Shown: one piece after another, positions 6,500-14,277 of the stretch
Position numbering within the stretch: the first letter of the stretch is position 1
Layout of the letters: the number at the start of each line of letters is the position of its first letter
Assembly: GCA_934254925.1 (NCBI GenBank)
Contig: CAKQMD010000036.1
Coordinates: 1-14,369, forward strand
DNA from: an uncultured Alphaproteobacteria bacterium
GTDB taxonomy: Bacteria > Pseudomonadota > Alphaproteobacteria > RF32 > CAG-239
Direction of reading: 5' to 3'
Length of the DNA stretch: 14,369 nt
Made by a program: the position numbers and the translations under genes
Notes under the pieces: model-generated
What the model saw: the letters and a program-made list of their open reading frames with translations, nothing else
The model's database searches: none
What the model was told of the DNA's origin: nothing

Positions 6500-7954
6500 G
6501 TCTTCAATGGCTGCCAGCAAAACCTCGTCTGCAGAGGCTTTTGCGTAGTCGCGTGCCGTTTCCAGCGTTTTACGGGCTTCTTCAGCGCGACCGCAGTTAA
6601 GGTTTGCCAAGCTGATATTGGCATAGTCTACGGCGATTCCGTAAAGGCGGTCGTTTTTCTGTTCTTGCTCCAAAGATTGTGAAAACAAGCCCTTGGCCCG
6701 AAGATAATCTTTACGACGCATGTAAATCAGTCCCAACAGATGATAGGCGTTTGCCAGATGAAAACTGGTGGCGTTTTTGCGTCCGATGGCAATGGTCCGG
6801 CGCAAGATCTTTTCGGCCTTTTCTTCTTCTCCAGCCCGAAAAAGAGCTTCCGCTTCCAGGTAATGGCTTTCCAGATAGGCGGATTTGTTGGGGCTTCCGC
6901 AGTAAAGTTTTTGCGCCGCGGCGGCTGCAATAGCTGCTTTTTGCCATTTTTGCGTCTGCAAAAAAAGGTGAGCCTGCAGTTCGTGGCTGAAAGCCTGTCC
7001 CGCCGGGTTTTGAAGCTTTTGATGCTCTTTCAAGGCGAGGGAAAGCAATTGTCCGGCTTTTTTGTATTCTTTTTGTAGTAAAGCCAGCAGGGCTTGCTGA
7101 TTGTAAATTTCCGCTTCCTCGCGCAACAATTTGTGCCGGCGGTTTATGGCGAGCGCCTGTTCAAAATAAGCGGCCGCTTCGTCAAAACGTTCTTCTAAAA
7201 CCATGAGCATGCCGAGATTTCCGAGAGCTTCGGCGATTCCGGTGGGAAATCCCAAAATGCGATAAACTTCGGCTGCCGCGTCATACATAAAGCGGGCCGT
7301 GTCGGTAACGGCAGTCATGCGATAGATGGTTCCCATAAAAAGCCGAGCTCTGCCTTCTTCAAAAAACGCGCGACTACGGCGAAATGCGTCGATGGCAAGG
7401 GAGCAAAACTGCGAAGCCGAGAGCAGGTCGCCTTCTTTGGCGGCAAAGACAGCCTGATAATAAGCCTGCAGCCCGCGAACATAAGCATTGCCGGAGCGAG
7501 AAGGAAGGTGATCCAAGCAAAAACGCGCGGCAGCCGGATGCCCGTTGAGAAAATACAAATCGGTCAACGCTGCCAAAGCCGGGAGATTGTGCGGATCCGT
7601 CTTAACAAAGGCCGCCAGGCGCGGTTGCGTTTTTTGCGGATTCGCCAAAGCGTCAAGCAACAAGACCAAAAGCGGTTGTCGCTTGCGCTGCAGAAATTGC
7701 CGCACTGCCCGGGTTTTGCCTTCCGTAAGCTGCATAAGCACCTTTTTTTCGCCGCTTTTCAACAACAGCTTGACAATTTCCTGCACAGCATAAGTACAAA
7801 AAAAACGGCTGTCAATACGAGAAACCTTATCAAGCAGGGCTTTGACCGCCAATTTGCAAAACTGCTCGTAACGCAATCGCCGATAATGCAAAAAAAGCGC
7901 GGCCAGAGAGCTTCCAAACAGCAAAAAAATTAATATATATTCAAAATGTTTCAT
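6470..7954 (-). CDS. Membrane-anchored tetratricopeptide-repeat protein
   Basis: This is a 494-residue protein with one N-terminal hydrophobic segment (about 4-23, EYILIFLLFGSSLAALFL) followed by RR and a long alpha-helical body. TPR helix pairs are clearest at 240-273 (GNLGMLMVLEERFDEAAAYF, then EQALAI), 280-313, 400-433 (YHLLGLIYMRRKDYLRAKGL, then FSQSLEQ) and 440-473; weaker ones fill 120-235. TPRs bind partner proteins, so a scaffold or adaptor role is likely, but no enzymatic motif is visible and no partner can be named. The hydrophobic segment could be a signal-anchor, since no clear cleavage site follows. It reads divergently from the Lon-like gene and overlaps the 261-aa gene tail to tail by 30 bases. 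ATG 7954 has a weak GAAAGG upstream. I cannot assign a family beyond TPR. Confidence 0.85.
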   Translation of the reverse strand: MKHFEYILIFLLFGSSLAALFLHYRRLRYEQFCKLAVKALLDKVSRIDSRFFCTYAVQEIVKLLLKSGEKKVLMQLTEGKTRAVRQFLQRKRQPLLVLLLDALANPQKTQPRLAAFVKTDPHNLPALAALTDLYFLNGHPAAARFCLDHLPSRSGNAYVRGLQAYYQAVFAAKEGDLLSASQFCSLAIDAFRRSRAFFEEGRARLFMGTIYRMTAVTDTARFMYDAAAEVYRILGFPTGIAEALGNLGMLMVLEERFDEAAAYFEQALAINRRHKLLREEAEIYNQQALLALLQKEYKKAGQLLSLALKEHQKLQNPAGQAFSHELQAHLFLQTQKWQKAAIAAAAAQKLYCGSPNKSAYLESHYLEAEALFRAGEEEKAEKILRRTIAIGRKNATSFHLANAYHLLGLIYMRRKDYLRAKGLFSQSLEQEQKNDRLYGIAVDYANISLANLNCGRAEEARKTLETARDYAKASADEVLLAAIEDLIKQNFGRQ

Positions 7955-7976
7955 TAAATCTTTACGTTTGCCTTTC

Positions 7977-7982
7977 TATAAT
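7977..7982 (+). promoter_or_regulatory. Candidate -10 box for the Lon-like protease gene
   Basis: A perfect TATAAT lies 45 bases before the Lon-like ATG, in the 73-base divergent gap with the TPR gene. No good TTGACA-like -35 sits at 16-18 bases upstream, so the element is a half-supported promoter. AGGA at 8011-8014 is the only ribosome-binding-like sequence, separated from the ATG by a T-run and rather far from it (about 11-13 bases). Confidence 0.3.
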
Positions 7983-8027
7983 CCAACATAAACATTACCC
8001 GCATAAAAGTATAGGATTTTTTTTACC

Positions 8028-10466
8028 ATGAGCATTTCCAAATTAAAAAGCAGCGAACTTTATGTAAAGTGTGATCCCAAAAAATTTGACTTTTCAACCA
8101 CGGCCGAATTGGAAGAACGCCTGTCGGCTCTCGGACAGGATCGCGCGCTCAGTGCGGTGGAATTGGGAATAAACATCAAGTCCAAAGGCTACAATCTGTT
8201 CTGCCTTGGGCCGGAAGGAACCGGCAAAACCAGCCTGGTAAAAAGAGTCTTGGTCGAAGAGGCCAAAAAGCGGCCCACGCCGTCGGATTGGGTTTATGTG
8301 TATAATTTTGAGGAAAACCACAAGCCGCATGCCATCAGCTTTGAACCGGGGAAGGCCACCGAATTTGCCAAAGACGTCGACAAGCTGATTGAGGATTTGG
8401 AATCTTCCATTCCCCTGGTGGTCGATAGCGAAGAATATAAGGCCGGGCTGAATATCATTCATGAAAAATACAAACAACGCAAAGAAGAATATATCAAGAT
8501 TCTGCAAAAAAAGGCCAAAGGCAAGAGCGTTTCCCTGCTGCATATGCCGGTTGGACTGGTGGTGGCACCGGTTAAGAACGGTGAAGTTTTGAGCCCCGAA
8601 GCTTTTGAGGAACTGCCGGAAGAAGAAAAAAAATCACTGATCAACGACCTCAACCAAATGCAGGAGGAAATCGAAAACGCCGCGCAGGATCTCCCGCAAT
8701 GGGAAGACAAACAACGCAAGGAGGTTAACAACCTGCGCAAAAAATTTATGACCTACGCCGTCAAAAATCCGGTAGACGAACTGCGCCATAAATATAAGGG
8801 GCACAAGCAGGTCAGCGATTTCTTGCGTAATGTACAGAAATATATTATCGAAAATATTGACGAGTTTTTACCCAACCCGGAAAACAATACCGGCGGCGAA
8901 GGCAACGAAGACGCCTTGAGCCAGCTTTTTGCCCGCATGAACAAGCAGGAAGAAGACAAGTTCGCCAAGTTCAAGGTCAATGTCGTTATTAAACATGAAG
9001 AAAATTCCGGCGCTCCCATCGTGCATCTGGATCACCCGACCCAGGGCAATCTGGTCGGTCGTGTGGAGAGGGTGCAGCAATACGGCGCCTTGGTGACGGA
9101 CTTCACCTTGATCAAGGCCGGGGCGTTGCACCAGGCCAACGGCGGTTTTCTGCTGATTGACGCCCGCAAGCTCTTGCTCCAGCCCTATGCCTGGGATTCT
9201 CTCAAACGCGCCCTGGCTTCCAAAACCATCAAAATTGAGGCCCCGAGCGAAGAAACCAGTTTTACCACGATTTCGCTTGATCCCGAACCTATTCCGTTGG
9301 ACGTCAAGGTGATTTTAACCGGTGATGAAGACTTGTATGATGTCTTGATGGAAAGGGATCCCGACTTTGCCGACTATTTCAAGGTCGAAGCCGACTTCGG
9401 CGTTTTAATGGATCGCACTGACGAAAACGAAGTAGAATATGCCAAACTGATCGGGTCTTTGTCCAAGAAAAAGAAACTGCGTTCCCTAAACCGGCAGGCG
9501 GTGGCCAAAGTGATTGAATATTCTTCCCGCCTGGCGGAAGATTCGCAAAAATTGACCGCCCATATCGCCTCAATCGGCGATTTGTTGCGCGAAGCCGACT
9601 ATTGGGCCCGAAAAGCCAATGCCAACCAGATTGGCAAAAACCACATTGAACAGGCGATTGACGCTCAGATTTACCGGGCCGACCGCATCAAACAGGCAAT
9701 GCTGGAGCAAATCGACAACGGCACGATCATGATTGACGTCACCGGTGCTCGCGTTGGGCAGATCAACGGCCTGGTGGTTTACAATTTTTCGCGCAATTCT
9801 TTCGGCAAACCGGCACGGATTACCACTCAGGTCCGTATGGGCAAAGGCGAATTTATTGACATTGAACGCGAGATTTCCTTAAGCGGGCCGATTCATACCA
9901 AAGGAGTGTTGATTTTGCAAAGCCTGCTGGCTAACCGTTTTGCCAAACATGCGCCTTTGTCTTTGTCGGCGTCGATCGTCTTTGAGCAATCTTACGGCGG
10001 CGTTGACGGCGACAGCGCTTCTTCCACCGAATATTATTGCCTGATCTCGGCCATCGCCAATCTGCCGATCAAGCAAAACATTGCCGTGACCGGATCCATC
10101 AACCAGTTTGGCGAAGTTCAGCCGATCGGCGGTGCCAATGAGAAGATCGAGGGCTTTTTTGACGTCTGCAGACACCGCGGCCTGACCGGTGACCAGGGTG
10201 TCATCATTCCTCGCACCAACATCAGCTCGCTGATGCTTCGTGATGATGTTTTGCAGGCGGTGGACGAAGGAAAATTCCATATTTATGCCATTGATACCGT
10301 TGACGACGGCCTGGAGATTCTGACCGGCGTCAAAGCCGGCGTTGCCGACAAAAACGGCAAATATCCCAAAGGAACGGTCAATTACATGGTACAGAAGTCT
10401 TTGGAAGAATATTACAAGAAATACGTCCATTTTGCCCGTGAGACCCACGGTTGTCTGGGAAGATGA
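8028..10466 (+). CDS. Lon-like ATP-dependent serine protease (AAA_32 / LonB-type)
   Basis: This 812-residue AAA+ protease unfolds and degrades proteins with a Ser-Lys dyad. It belongs to the LonB-like group (AAA_32 family plus Lon proteolytic domain), not classical LonA, since the N-terminal LAN domain is absent. The Walker A motif GPEGTGKT is at 61-68, very early. A long helical insert spans about 130-310, and the probable Walker B region is GGFLLIDARKLL (372-383, with D378). The proteolytic domain covers about 565-775, with catalytic Ser663 in DGDSAS and Lys706 in GGANEK, and IPRTNI at 727-732. All key residues look intact. No transmembrane segment is seen, so unlike archaeal LonB it is probably cytoplasmic. 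The ATG at 8028 is supported by the following conserved sequence. The stop TGA overlaps the ATG of the phosphatase gene, so the two genes are probably co-transcribed and coupled. Confidence 0.93.
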   Translation: MSISKLKSSELYVKCDPKKFDFSTTAELEERLSALGQDRALSAVELGINIKSKGYNLFCLGPEGTGKTSLVKRVLVEEAKKRPTPSDWVYVYNFEENHKPHAISFEPGKATEFAKDVDKLIEDLESSIPLVVDSEEYKAGLNIIHEKYKQRKEEYIKILQKKAKGKSVSLLHMPVGLVVAPVKNGEVLSPEAFEELPEEEKKSLINDLNQMQEEIENAAQDLPQWEDKQRKEVNNLRKKFMTYAVKNPVDELRHKYKGHKQVSDFLRNVQKYIIENIDEFLPNPENNTGGEGNEDALSQLFARMNKQEEDKFAKFKVNVVIKHEENSGAPIVHLDHPTQGNLVGRVERVQQYGALVTDFTLIKAGALHQANGGFLLIDARKLLLQPYAWDSLKRALASKTIKIEAPSEETSFTTISLDPEPIPLDVKVILTGDEDLYDVLMERDPDFADYFKVEADFGVLMDRTDENEVEYAKLIGSLSKKKKLRSLNRQAVAKVIEYSSRLAEDSQKLTAHIASIGDLLREADYWARKANANQIGKNHIEQAIDAQIYRADRIKQAMLEQIDNGTIMIDVTGARVGQINGLVVYNFSRNSFGKPARITTQVRMGKGEFIDIEREISLSGPIHTKGVLILQSLLANRFAKHAPLSLSASIVFEQSYGGVDGDSASSTEYYCLISAIANLPIKQNIAVTGSINQFGEVQPIGGANEKIEGFFDVCRHRGLTGDQGVIIPRTNISSLMLRDDVLQAVDEGKFHIYAIDTVDDGLEILTGVKAGVADKNGKYPKGTVNYMVQKSLEEYYKKYVHFARETHGCLGR

Positions 10467-10942
10467 GGCAAATGCGCCTGTTGTTCGTCTGTACGGGAAA
10501 CATCTGCCGTTCGCCGACGGCGGAAGCCGTCATGCGCAAGCTTGTCGAAGAAGCCGGCTTGCAGGGGATGATCTTTGTCGATTCGGCTGGAACGTCAAGT
10601 TATCACTGCGGAGATGCGCCGGACCAACGGTCTTGCGACTGCGCGGCAAAATTCGGCGTTGACCTCGGCGATTTGCGGTCGCGTCCGGTTCGTGCCGAAG
10701 ATTTTGCCGCTTTTGACCTCATTTTGGCCATGGACGGTCAAAACGTGTGGAACTTGGAGCAAAAACGGCCGCAAGGAGATCCTCGTTATGCCAAGGCCCA
10801 AGTGCAAAAACTGCTGACCTACGCCCCCGAATACGGCGAAGACGTGCCGGATCCCTATTATCGGGACGGATTCGACAGGGTCTTTTTGATGATTGAAACC
10901 GCTTGCCGCAATTTGTTGGCCGAGCTGCAAACTAAACTTTGA
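10463..10942 (+). CDS. Low-molecular-weight protein tyrosine phosphatase
   Basis: This enzyme hydrolyses phosphotyrosine, and possibly phosphoarginine or other phosphoesters, through a cysteinyl-phosphate intermediate. The 159-residue protein has the family length. The P-loop C10-TGNIC-R16-S17 lies right at the N-terminus, DAPDQRS (51-57) follows the usual DxRS-like loop, and the general acid is D130 in VPDPYY. All catalytic residues are present. I chose ATG 10463 because it overlaps the Lon-like stop as ATGA; TTG 10451 and ATG 10472 are in-frame alternatives. No tyrosine kinase or capsule genes are nearby, so a Wzb-like exopolysaccharide role has no local support. The VPDPYY form resembles the YfkJ/eukaryotic-like class more than Wzb. 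Its 3' end overlaps tsaB by 11 bases, convergently. Confidence 0.93.
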   Translation: MRQMRLLFVCTGNICRSPTAEAVMRKLVEEAGLQGMIFVDSAGTSSYHCGDAPDQRSCDCAAKFGVDLGDLRSRPVRAEDFAAFDLILAMDGQNVWNLEQKRPQGDPRYAKAQVQKLLTYAPEYGEDVPDPYYRDGFDRVFLMIETACRNLLAELQTKL

Positions 10943-11591
10943 CGCAAACGTCTGGTGCCCGCAGATAAAGCGGTTTGGGGAAGTCTGTCTTTTTAGCCTG
11001 AAATTGTTCATACGCGCAAGCCGCGACGTTTTCGACCGGCAATGTATCCATTGCTTTGATGCAATGCAGACTGAGACCACTGGGAGCAGACAGAAAACGT
11101 TCTGTGCCGTCGCCGACGAAAGTGACCTTTTTGCCCCGTAGCTGGTCGATGATCTCGTCATAATAGCCGGCGGATGGCGGCGTTATTTTTTTTAGGGCGG
11201 CGTCATAAATCTGATAATAGTAGTCGTCTCGCTTGGTCTCGATCAAAACGACGTTATATCCGGCGATTTCGTCGGGACGCAGTTCGTTGATATAGGCGTC
11301 AAAAGCCGTGACACCGGCCAAAGTCAGTTCCGGATAGGCGATGCCAAAGGCTCGTGCCGCCGCGATGGAGGAGCGAACGCCGGTAAAAGAGCCGGGCCCG
11401 ACGCAAACTGCCATTAATGCCAAATCGGCAACCGTCAGCCCGTGGTTGGCCAGAATTTTTTGAATGGCCGGAATCAAAACCTCGGATTGTCCGAAAGCCA
11501 TGTTCTGAGAAAACTTTTCAAGCGTTTTGCGGTCTTGGCGCAAAATCGCCGAACAAGCCGCCGCCGTTGTGTCAAAAGCCAGACTATACAT
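10932..11591 (-). CDS. tsaB: tRNA t6A37 threonylcarbamoyltransferase complex subunit TsaB
   Basis: TsaB is the dimerisation partner of TsaD. With TsaE and TsaC it installs the N6-threonylcarbamoyl group on A37 of ANN-decoding tRNAs, an essential modification in most bacteria. The 219-residue protein starts with the ASKHA beta strand MYSLAFDTTAAACSA. It carries the family motif GPGSFTGVRSSIAAARAFG at 65-83 and ends PLYLRAPDV, typical of TsaB. ATG 11591 is chosen over GTG 11603 because AGGTG lies about nine bases before it and because MYSLAFDTT fits the family start. No rimI or tsaD is adjacent. It is divergent from the PAS gene and convergent with the phosphatase gene, overlapping the latter by 11 bases. 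Confidence 0.95.
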   Translation of the reverse strand: MYSLAFDTTAAACSAILRQDRKTLEKFSQNMAFGQSEVLIPAIQKILANHGLTVADLALMAVCVGPGSFTGVRSSIAAARAFGIAYPELTLAGVTAFDAYINELRPDEIAGYNVVLIETKRDDYYYQIYDAALKKITPPSAGYYDEIIDQLRGKKVTFVGDGTERFLSAPSGLSLHCIKAMDTLPVENVAACAYEQFQAKKTDFPKPLYLRAPDVCVKV

Positions 11592-11616
11592 GTTTTTGTG
11601 CACCTGGTGAAAAAAT

Positions 11617-11643
11617 TTGTTTCGTTAAACGGATTTATATAAT
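11617..11643 (+). promoter_or_regulatory. Candidate promoter for the PAS-domain gene in the tsaB divergent gap
   Basis: TTGTTT (11617-11622) and TATAAT (11638-11643) are separated by 15 bases, somewhat short of the preferred 17. The start ATG is at 11690, leaving a leader of about 40 bases. The same AT-rich gap could carry the tsaB promoter on the other strand, for example TATATA preceded by TTGTTT. No Shine-Dalgarno is visible before the PAS gene ATG (TTTGCGCCGTC). Confidence 0.35.
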
Positions 11644-11689
11644 AAAATCTAAAAACAAACAACGACTTTTATAAAAAATTTGCGCCGTC

Positions 11690-13396
11690 ATGGATAAAGA
11701 ACTGCTGATAGACATGTTTTATGCCGCTCCGGAGCTTTGGTACGGGCTGGGGGCGGGCTTTTTGCTGCTGTTGGTCTTGCTGGTCCACTGCGCTTTCCAA
11801 GTTCTGAAGCTTCGGCAGAAAAACTATTTCCTCAACCGCGACCGCGAAAGATATGCCGAGACTCTTTATGCCTCCCGAGACGGCTATTTCGCCTTTATCT
11901 ATCCGGATCAAAAAGTGAATGATCCCCGAAATAAGATTATGGAAAGATGTTCCCGACGCTTGGCGGTGATGCTGAACTTGCCGGAAGGAACGGCCTCTGG
12001 TTTTTCTGAAATTTTGAAACAGTTTTATAAAGACGATGTCAAAAAGATCCAAAAATATACCGACCTTTTGTTGGAAGACGGCGTCTCCTTTGAAGACGAA
12101 TTCCCTTCCAAAAACAACAAATTCCTGCGCTTATCCGGCTCTAGGATCAACGGGATCGACGGCAATATTTACTGTGACATGATTTGGTTTCGCGACGTCA
12201 GTTTTGAAGTCTCCAAAATTGACGCTTTGGAAAAGGACAAAGAGGAAATCGTTGCCAAAGTTTTTCGTTTTCAGGATTTGCTCAACAATTTGCCTTACCC
12301 CGTTTGGCTCAGGGACGAGAAGTTGAATCTGGCGCTTTGCAATAAAAAATATTGGGAGTTCAGTGGCGCCGCCAGCAATGAGGACGCCGTCCGCCGGGGA
12401 GTGGAAATCGTCAACGTCAACGGCGAAAGCGTCTCCAAAAACTTGGCCTTAGTGGCTCATGCTGCCAACAAAACCAAAAAAGGCACCGTCAATCTGGTAA
12501 AAAACGGGGAGCGTCGGTTTATGGAAGTGATCGAAACACCGTTTCATACTGAGGAATATCTGGATAAGATCTGCACGGCCGGTACCTTGATTGATATGAC
12601 GGAGCTTGACGAACTCAAACGCAATCTCAAGATTCACCAAAACGCGCATTTGGAAATTCTGGGCACTCTGGGGACAGCTTTTGCGGTTTTTGACAATCAG
12701 TTCAAATTGGCGTTCTACAACCAGGCTTTTATCCGCCTTTGGGGATTGGAAGACGTCTGGCTGGAAAGCCAACCGGGATATTCTGCTTTTTTGGATCTCT
12801 TGCGCGAAAAACGCCTCTTGCCTGAGGTGCCGGATTATCTGCTGTTTAAAAACGACGAGACCAAGGACTTCTCCACAATCATTGAACCTCGGGAAGATTT
12901 GCTGCATTTGCCTGACGGCCGAACGATTCGCCGGGTGCGCTCGCCCTATCCCATGGGGGGATTGATTTTTGCCTTTGAGGACGTCACCGACAAACTGGCG
13001 GCTCAGACGGCATACAACAGTTTGCTGAATATTCAAAAAGAGCTTTTGGAAAATCTTTTTGACGCCGTTGTCATCTTTAGTTCTACCAACCATTTAATTT
13101 TTTACAATCAAGCCTATGTTAAATTATGGCAGGCCAATGAATATTTCTTAAAGCGAGAGCCCTCGCTGGACGAGTTGCTGGAAAGCCAAAAGCGCTTTTT
13201 CAGCAAAGCCGACGATTGGCCTCGGTTAAAGCAGGATATCTTAAGCCATATCCTCAACATGACAACCAAAAGCTTTGTCTTAAACCGCAACGGCGAAGAC
13301 AGCGTCGAAGTGCGCGCCGCGGTTTTGTCTGACGGTTCGGTAATGGTCAGCTGCCAGCAGATTGCCGTTGACTGGACGCAGATTGAGAACCGCTGA
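11690..13396 (+). CDS. Membrane-anchored four-PAS protein lacking a kinase domain (DivL-like sensory part)
   Basis: This 568-residue protein has one membrane segment (about 17-35) and four consecutive PAS-like units. They lie at about 56-175, 193-303, 320-432 and 446-560. The last two share a motif: LAFYNQAFIRLWGLEDVWL at 340-358 and LIFYNQAYVKLWQANEYFL at 469-487. The layout (TM followed by PAS repeats) matches the sensory half of DivL-like histidine kinases of Alphaproteobacteria, but the protein ends right after PAS4 with IAVDWTQIENR and TGA. No H-box, DHp or HATPase motif (N, G1 or G2 boxes) occurs in it or in the 83 bases downstream. It could dock with a separate kinase or be a decoy or scaffold. 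The four-PAS reading is strong by pattern; the DivL link is moderate. The next gene starts 84 bases later and could be in the same transcript. Confidence 0.85.
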   Translation: MDKELLIDMFYAAPELWYGLGAGFLLLLVLLVHCAFQVLKLRQKNYFLNRDRERYAETLYASRDGYFAFIYPDQKVNDPRNKIMERCSRRLAVMLNLPEGTASGFSEILKQFYKDDVKKIQKYTDLLLEDGVSFEDEFPSKNNKFLRLSGSRINGIDGNIYCDMIWFRDVSFEVSKIDALEKDKEEIVAKVFRFQDLLNNLPYPVWLRDEKLNLALCNKKYWEFSGAASNEDAVRRGVEIVNVNGESVSKNLALVAHAANKTKKGTVNLVKNGERRFMEVIETPFHTEEYLDKICTAGTLIDMTELDELKRNLKIHQNAHLEILGTLGTAFAVFDNQFKLAFYNQAFIRLWGLEDVWLESQPGYSAFLDLLREKRLLPEVPDYLLFKNDETKDFSTIIEPREDLLHLPDGRTIRRVRSPYPMGGLIFAFEDVTDKLAAQTAYNSLLNIQKELLENLFDAVVIFSSTNHLIFYNQAYVKLWQANEYFLKREPSLDELLESQKRFFSKADDWPRLKQDILSHILNMTTKSFVLNRNGEDSVEVRAAVLSDGSVMVSCQQIAVDWTQIENR

Positions 13397-13469
13397 AACG
13401 ATCTCGTAATTGACAAAAAAAGTTTTTTATGCCAACCTTAAACTGATTTGAGAAGAATAATCATCAACA

Positions 13470-13474
13470 GGGAG
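13470..13474 (+). promoter_or_regulatory. Ribosome binding site GGGAG deciding the start of the basic-protein gene
   Basis: GGGAG lies five bases before ATG 13480. A second ATG at 13476 is out of frame, so this is the site that fixes the start. It is stronger than most binding sites in the window. Confidence 0.6.
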
Positions 13475-13479
13475 TATGC

Positions 13480-14277
13480 ATGACGGATCAAACTTCCAAT
13501 CCCAATCTAGAATGGAAAAAAGGCGGTTTTGAAGCGCAGGAGAAACTGACGTTGAAGGTCAACGTCAGCAAGGCGGTTGAATATGAGGCCAAAAGGAAAA
13601 ACAATTTACAAAAGGCTGCGTCGCCGCGCCCGGCAGATTTGCCCAAAAATCTAAACAAAATCCGCAAAAAGATCAAAGACGTTTTTGACGAAGAGGAGGA
13701 AGACGAGAACAATTACGTTGTTTCCGCCGCGCCCGCATCTTTGGAGGAAAGCTCCTTGTTAAACGCCCTCAATACGCAAGAAAGGCGTCAGCTGCGTCAA
13801 CAAGAGACGTTAAACGTCATCAAGTCGCAACAAGAAGCGGAAAAAGCCGACGGCATTGTCCTGGCCGACAAAATTGCTCGCGAAATCGGTTTGAAGGGGC
13901 TTAATAAGGAAACGATCGCCCGCAGCAACGCCGAGACCGGAATGAATGTCGACACGACATCTCTTGCTCTGCAGACGGAATTGCAGCGCGAAACCCGCAT
14001 CAAATACCGCAAAATCTCCGATCGTGACATGGTCAATTTTCTGCGCGGCGTCAAACGTCTCAAGGCCATGGGCGGAGAAAAGGCTATCGAAGGCCTGAAA
14101 ATGGAAGAAGTCGTGAAAGCCGGCGGCAAAGAAGTCGACGATAAAAAACTGGCGAAAATGATTTTGGAAAAATCCGGCCGTCTGGAAAAAAGAAAGAAAA
14201 CGCCTGCGCCGCAAAAATCTCGAACACCGGCCAAAATTCGGCAAAAAGATTTGCAAAAACGGCTGCATACTCATTAA
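13480..14277 (+). CDS. Uncharacterised basic helical protein next to a flagellin gene
   Basis: I do not recognise this 265-residue protein. It has no membrane segment, signal peptide or enzyme motif. The N-terminal part (about 1-60) is polar. An acidic patch DEEEEDENN at 70-78 follows a basic stretch (NKIRKKIKDVFD), and 95-200 is predicted mostly helical (QERRQLRQQETLNVIKSQQE, LADKIAREIGLKGLNKETIA). The region 180-235 is also helical, and the C-terminal tail is strongly basic (KSGRLEKRKKTPAPQKSRTP, then AKIRQKDLQKRLHTH). Such a tail could bind nucleic acid or an acidic partner. It is convergent with the second flagellin and shares the TTAA at 14274-14277 for both stop codons. A flagellar role is only a guess from position. 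Confidence 0.75.
   Translation: MTDQTSNPNLEWKKGGFEAQEKLTLKVNVSKAVEYEAKRKNNLQKAASPRPADLPKNLNKIRKKIKDVFDEEEEDENNYVVSAAPASLEESSLLNALNTQERRQLRQQETLNVIKSQQEAEKADGIVLADKIAREIGLKGLNKETIARSNAETGMNVDTTSLALQTELQRETRIKYRKISDRDMVNFLRGVKRLKAMGGEKAIEGLKMEEVVKAGGKEVDDKKLAKMILEKSGRLEKRKKTPAPQKSRTPAKIRQKDLQKRLHTH
13546..13568 (+). repeat. 10-bp perfect inverted repeat inside the basic-protein gene
   Basis: CTGACGTTGA (13546-13555) and TCAACGTCAG (13559-13568) are perfect reverse complements with the loop AGG between them. In the mRNA this would form a stable hairpin 66 bases after the start codon, within codons 23-30 (LTLKVNVS). No T-run follows, so it is not a classic terminator. The bases could equally be a binding site on the DNA. 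Confidence 0.55.

Noticed and set aside
9879..10448. A 189-codon minus-strand open frame
   Set aside because: It lies opposite the protease domain of the Lon-like gene, which carries the conserved Ser663 and Lys706 motifs.
10451..10462. An upstream TTG start for the phosphatase
   Set aside because: It adds four residues not expected in the family, while ATG 10463 overlaps the preceding stop as ATGA and places the P-loop cysteine at residue 10.
12449..13093. A 214-codon minus-strand open frame
   Set aside because: It is the shadow of PAS domains 2-4; the plus-strand frame has the repeated FYNQA motif and coherent domain structure.
13410..13430. TTGACA followed by an A-run and T-run (possible promoter or terminator)
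   Set aside because: There is a perfect -35-like TTGACA at 13410-13415, but no -10 at 16-18 bases. The A/T runs form no GC stem, so neither a promoter nor an intrinsic terminator is convincing.
13797..14274. Two overlapping minus-strand open frames of 145 and 154 codons
   Set aside because: Both lie opposite the basic-protein gene, which has a good GGGAG binding site; the minus frames have skewed Phe/Ser content and no start signal.
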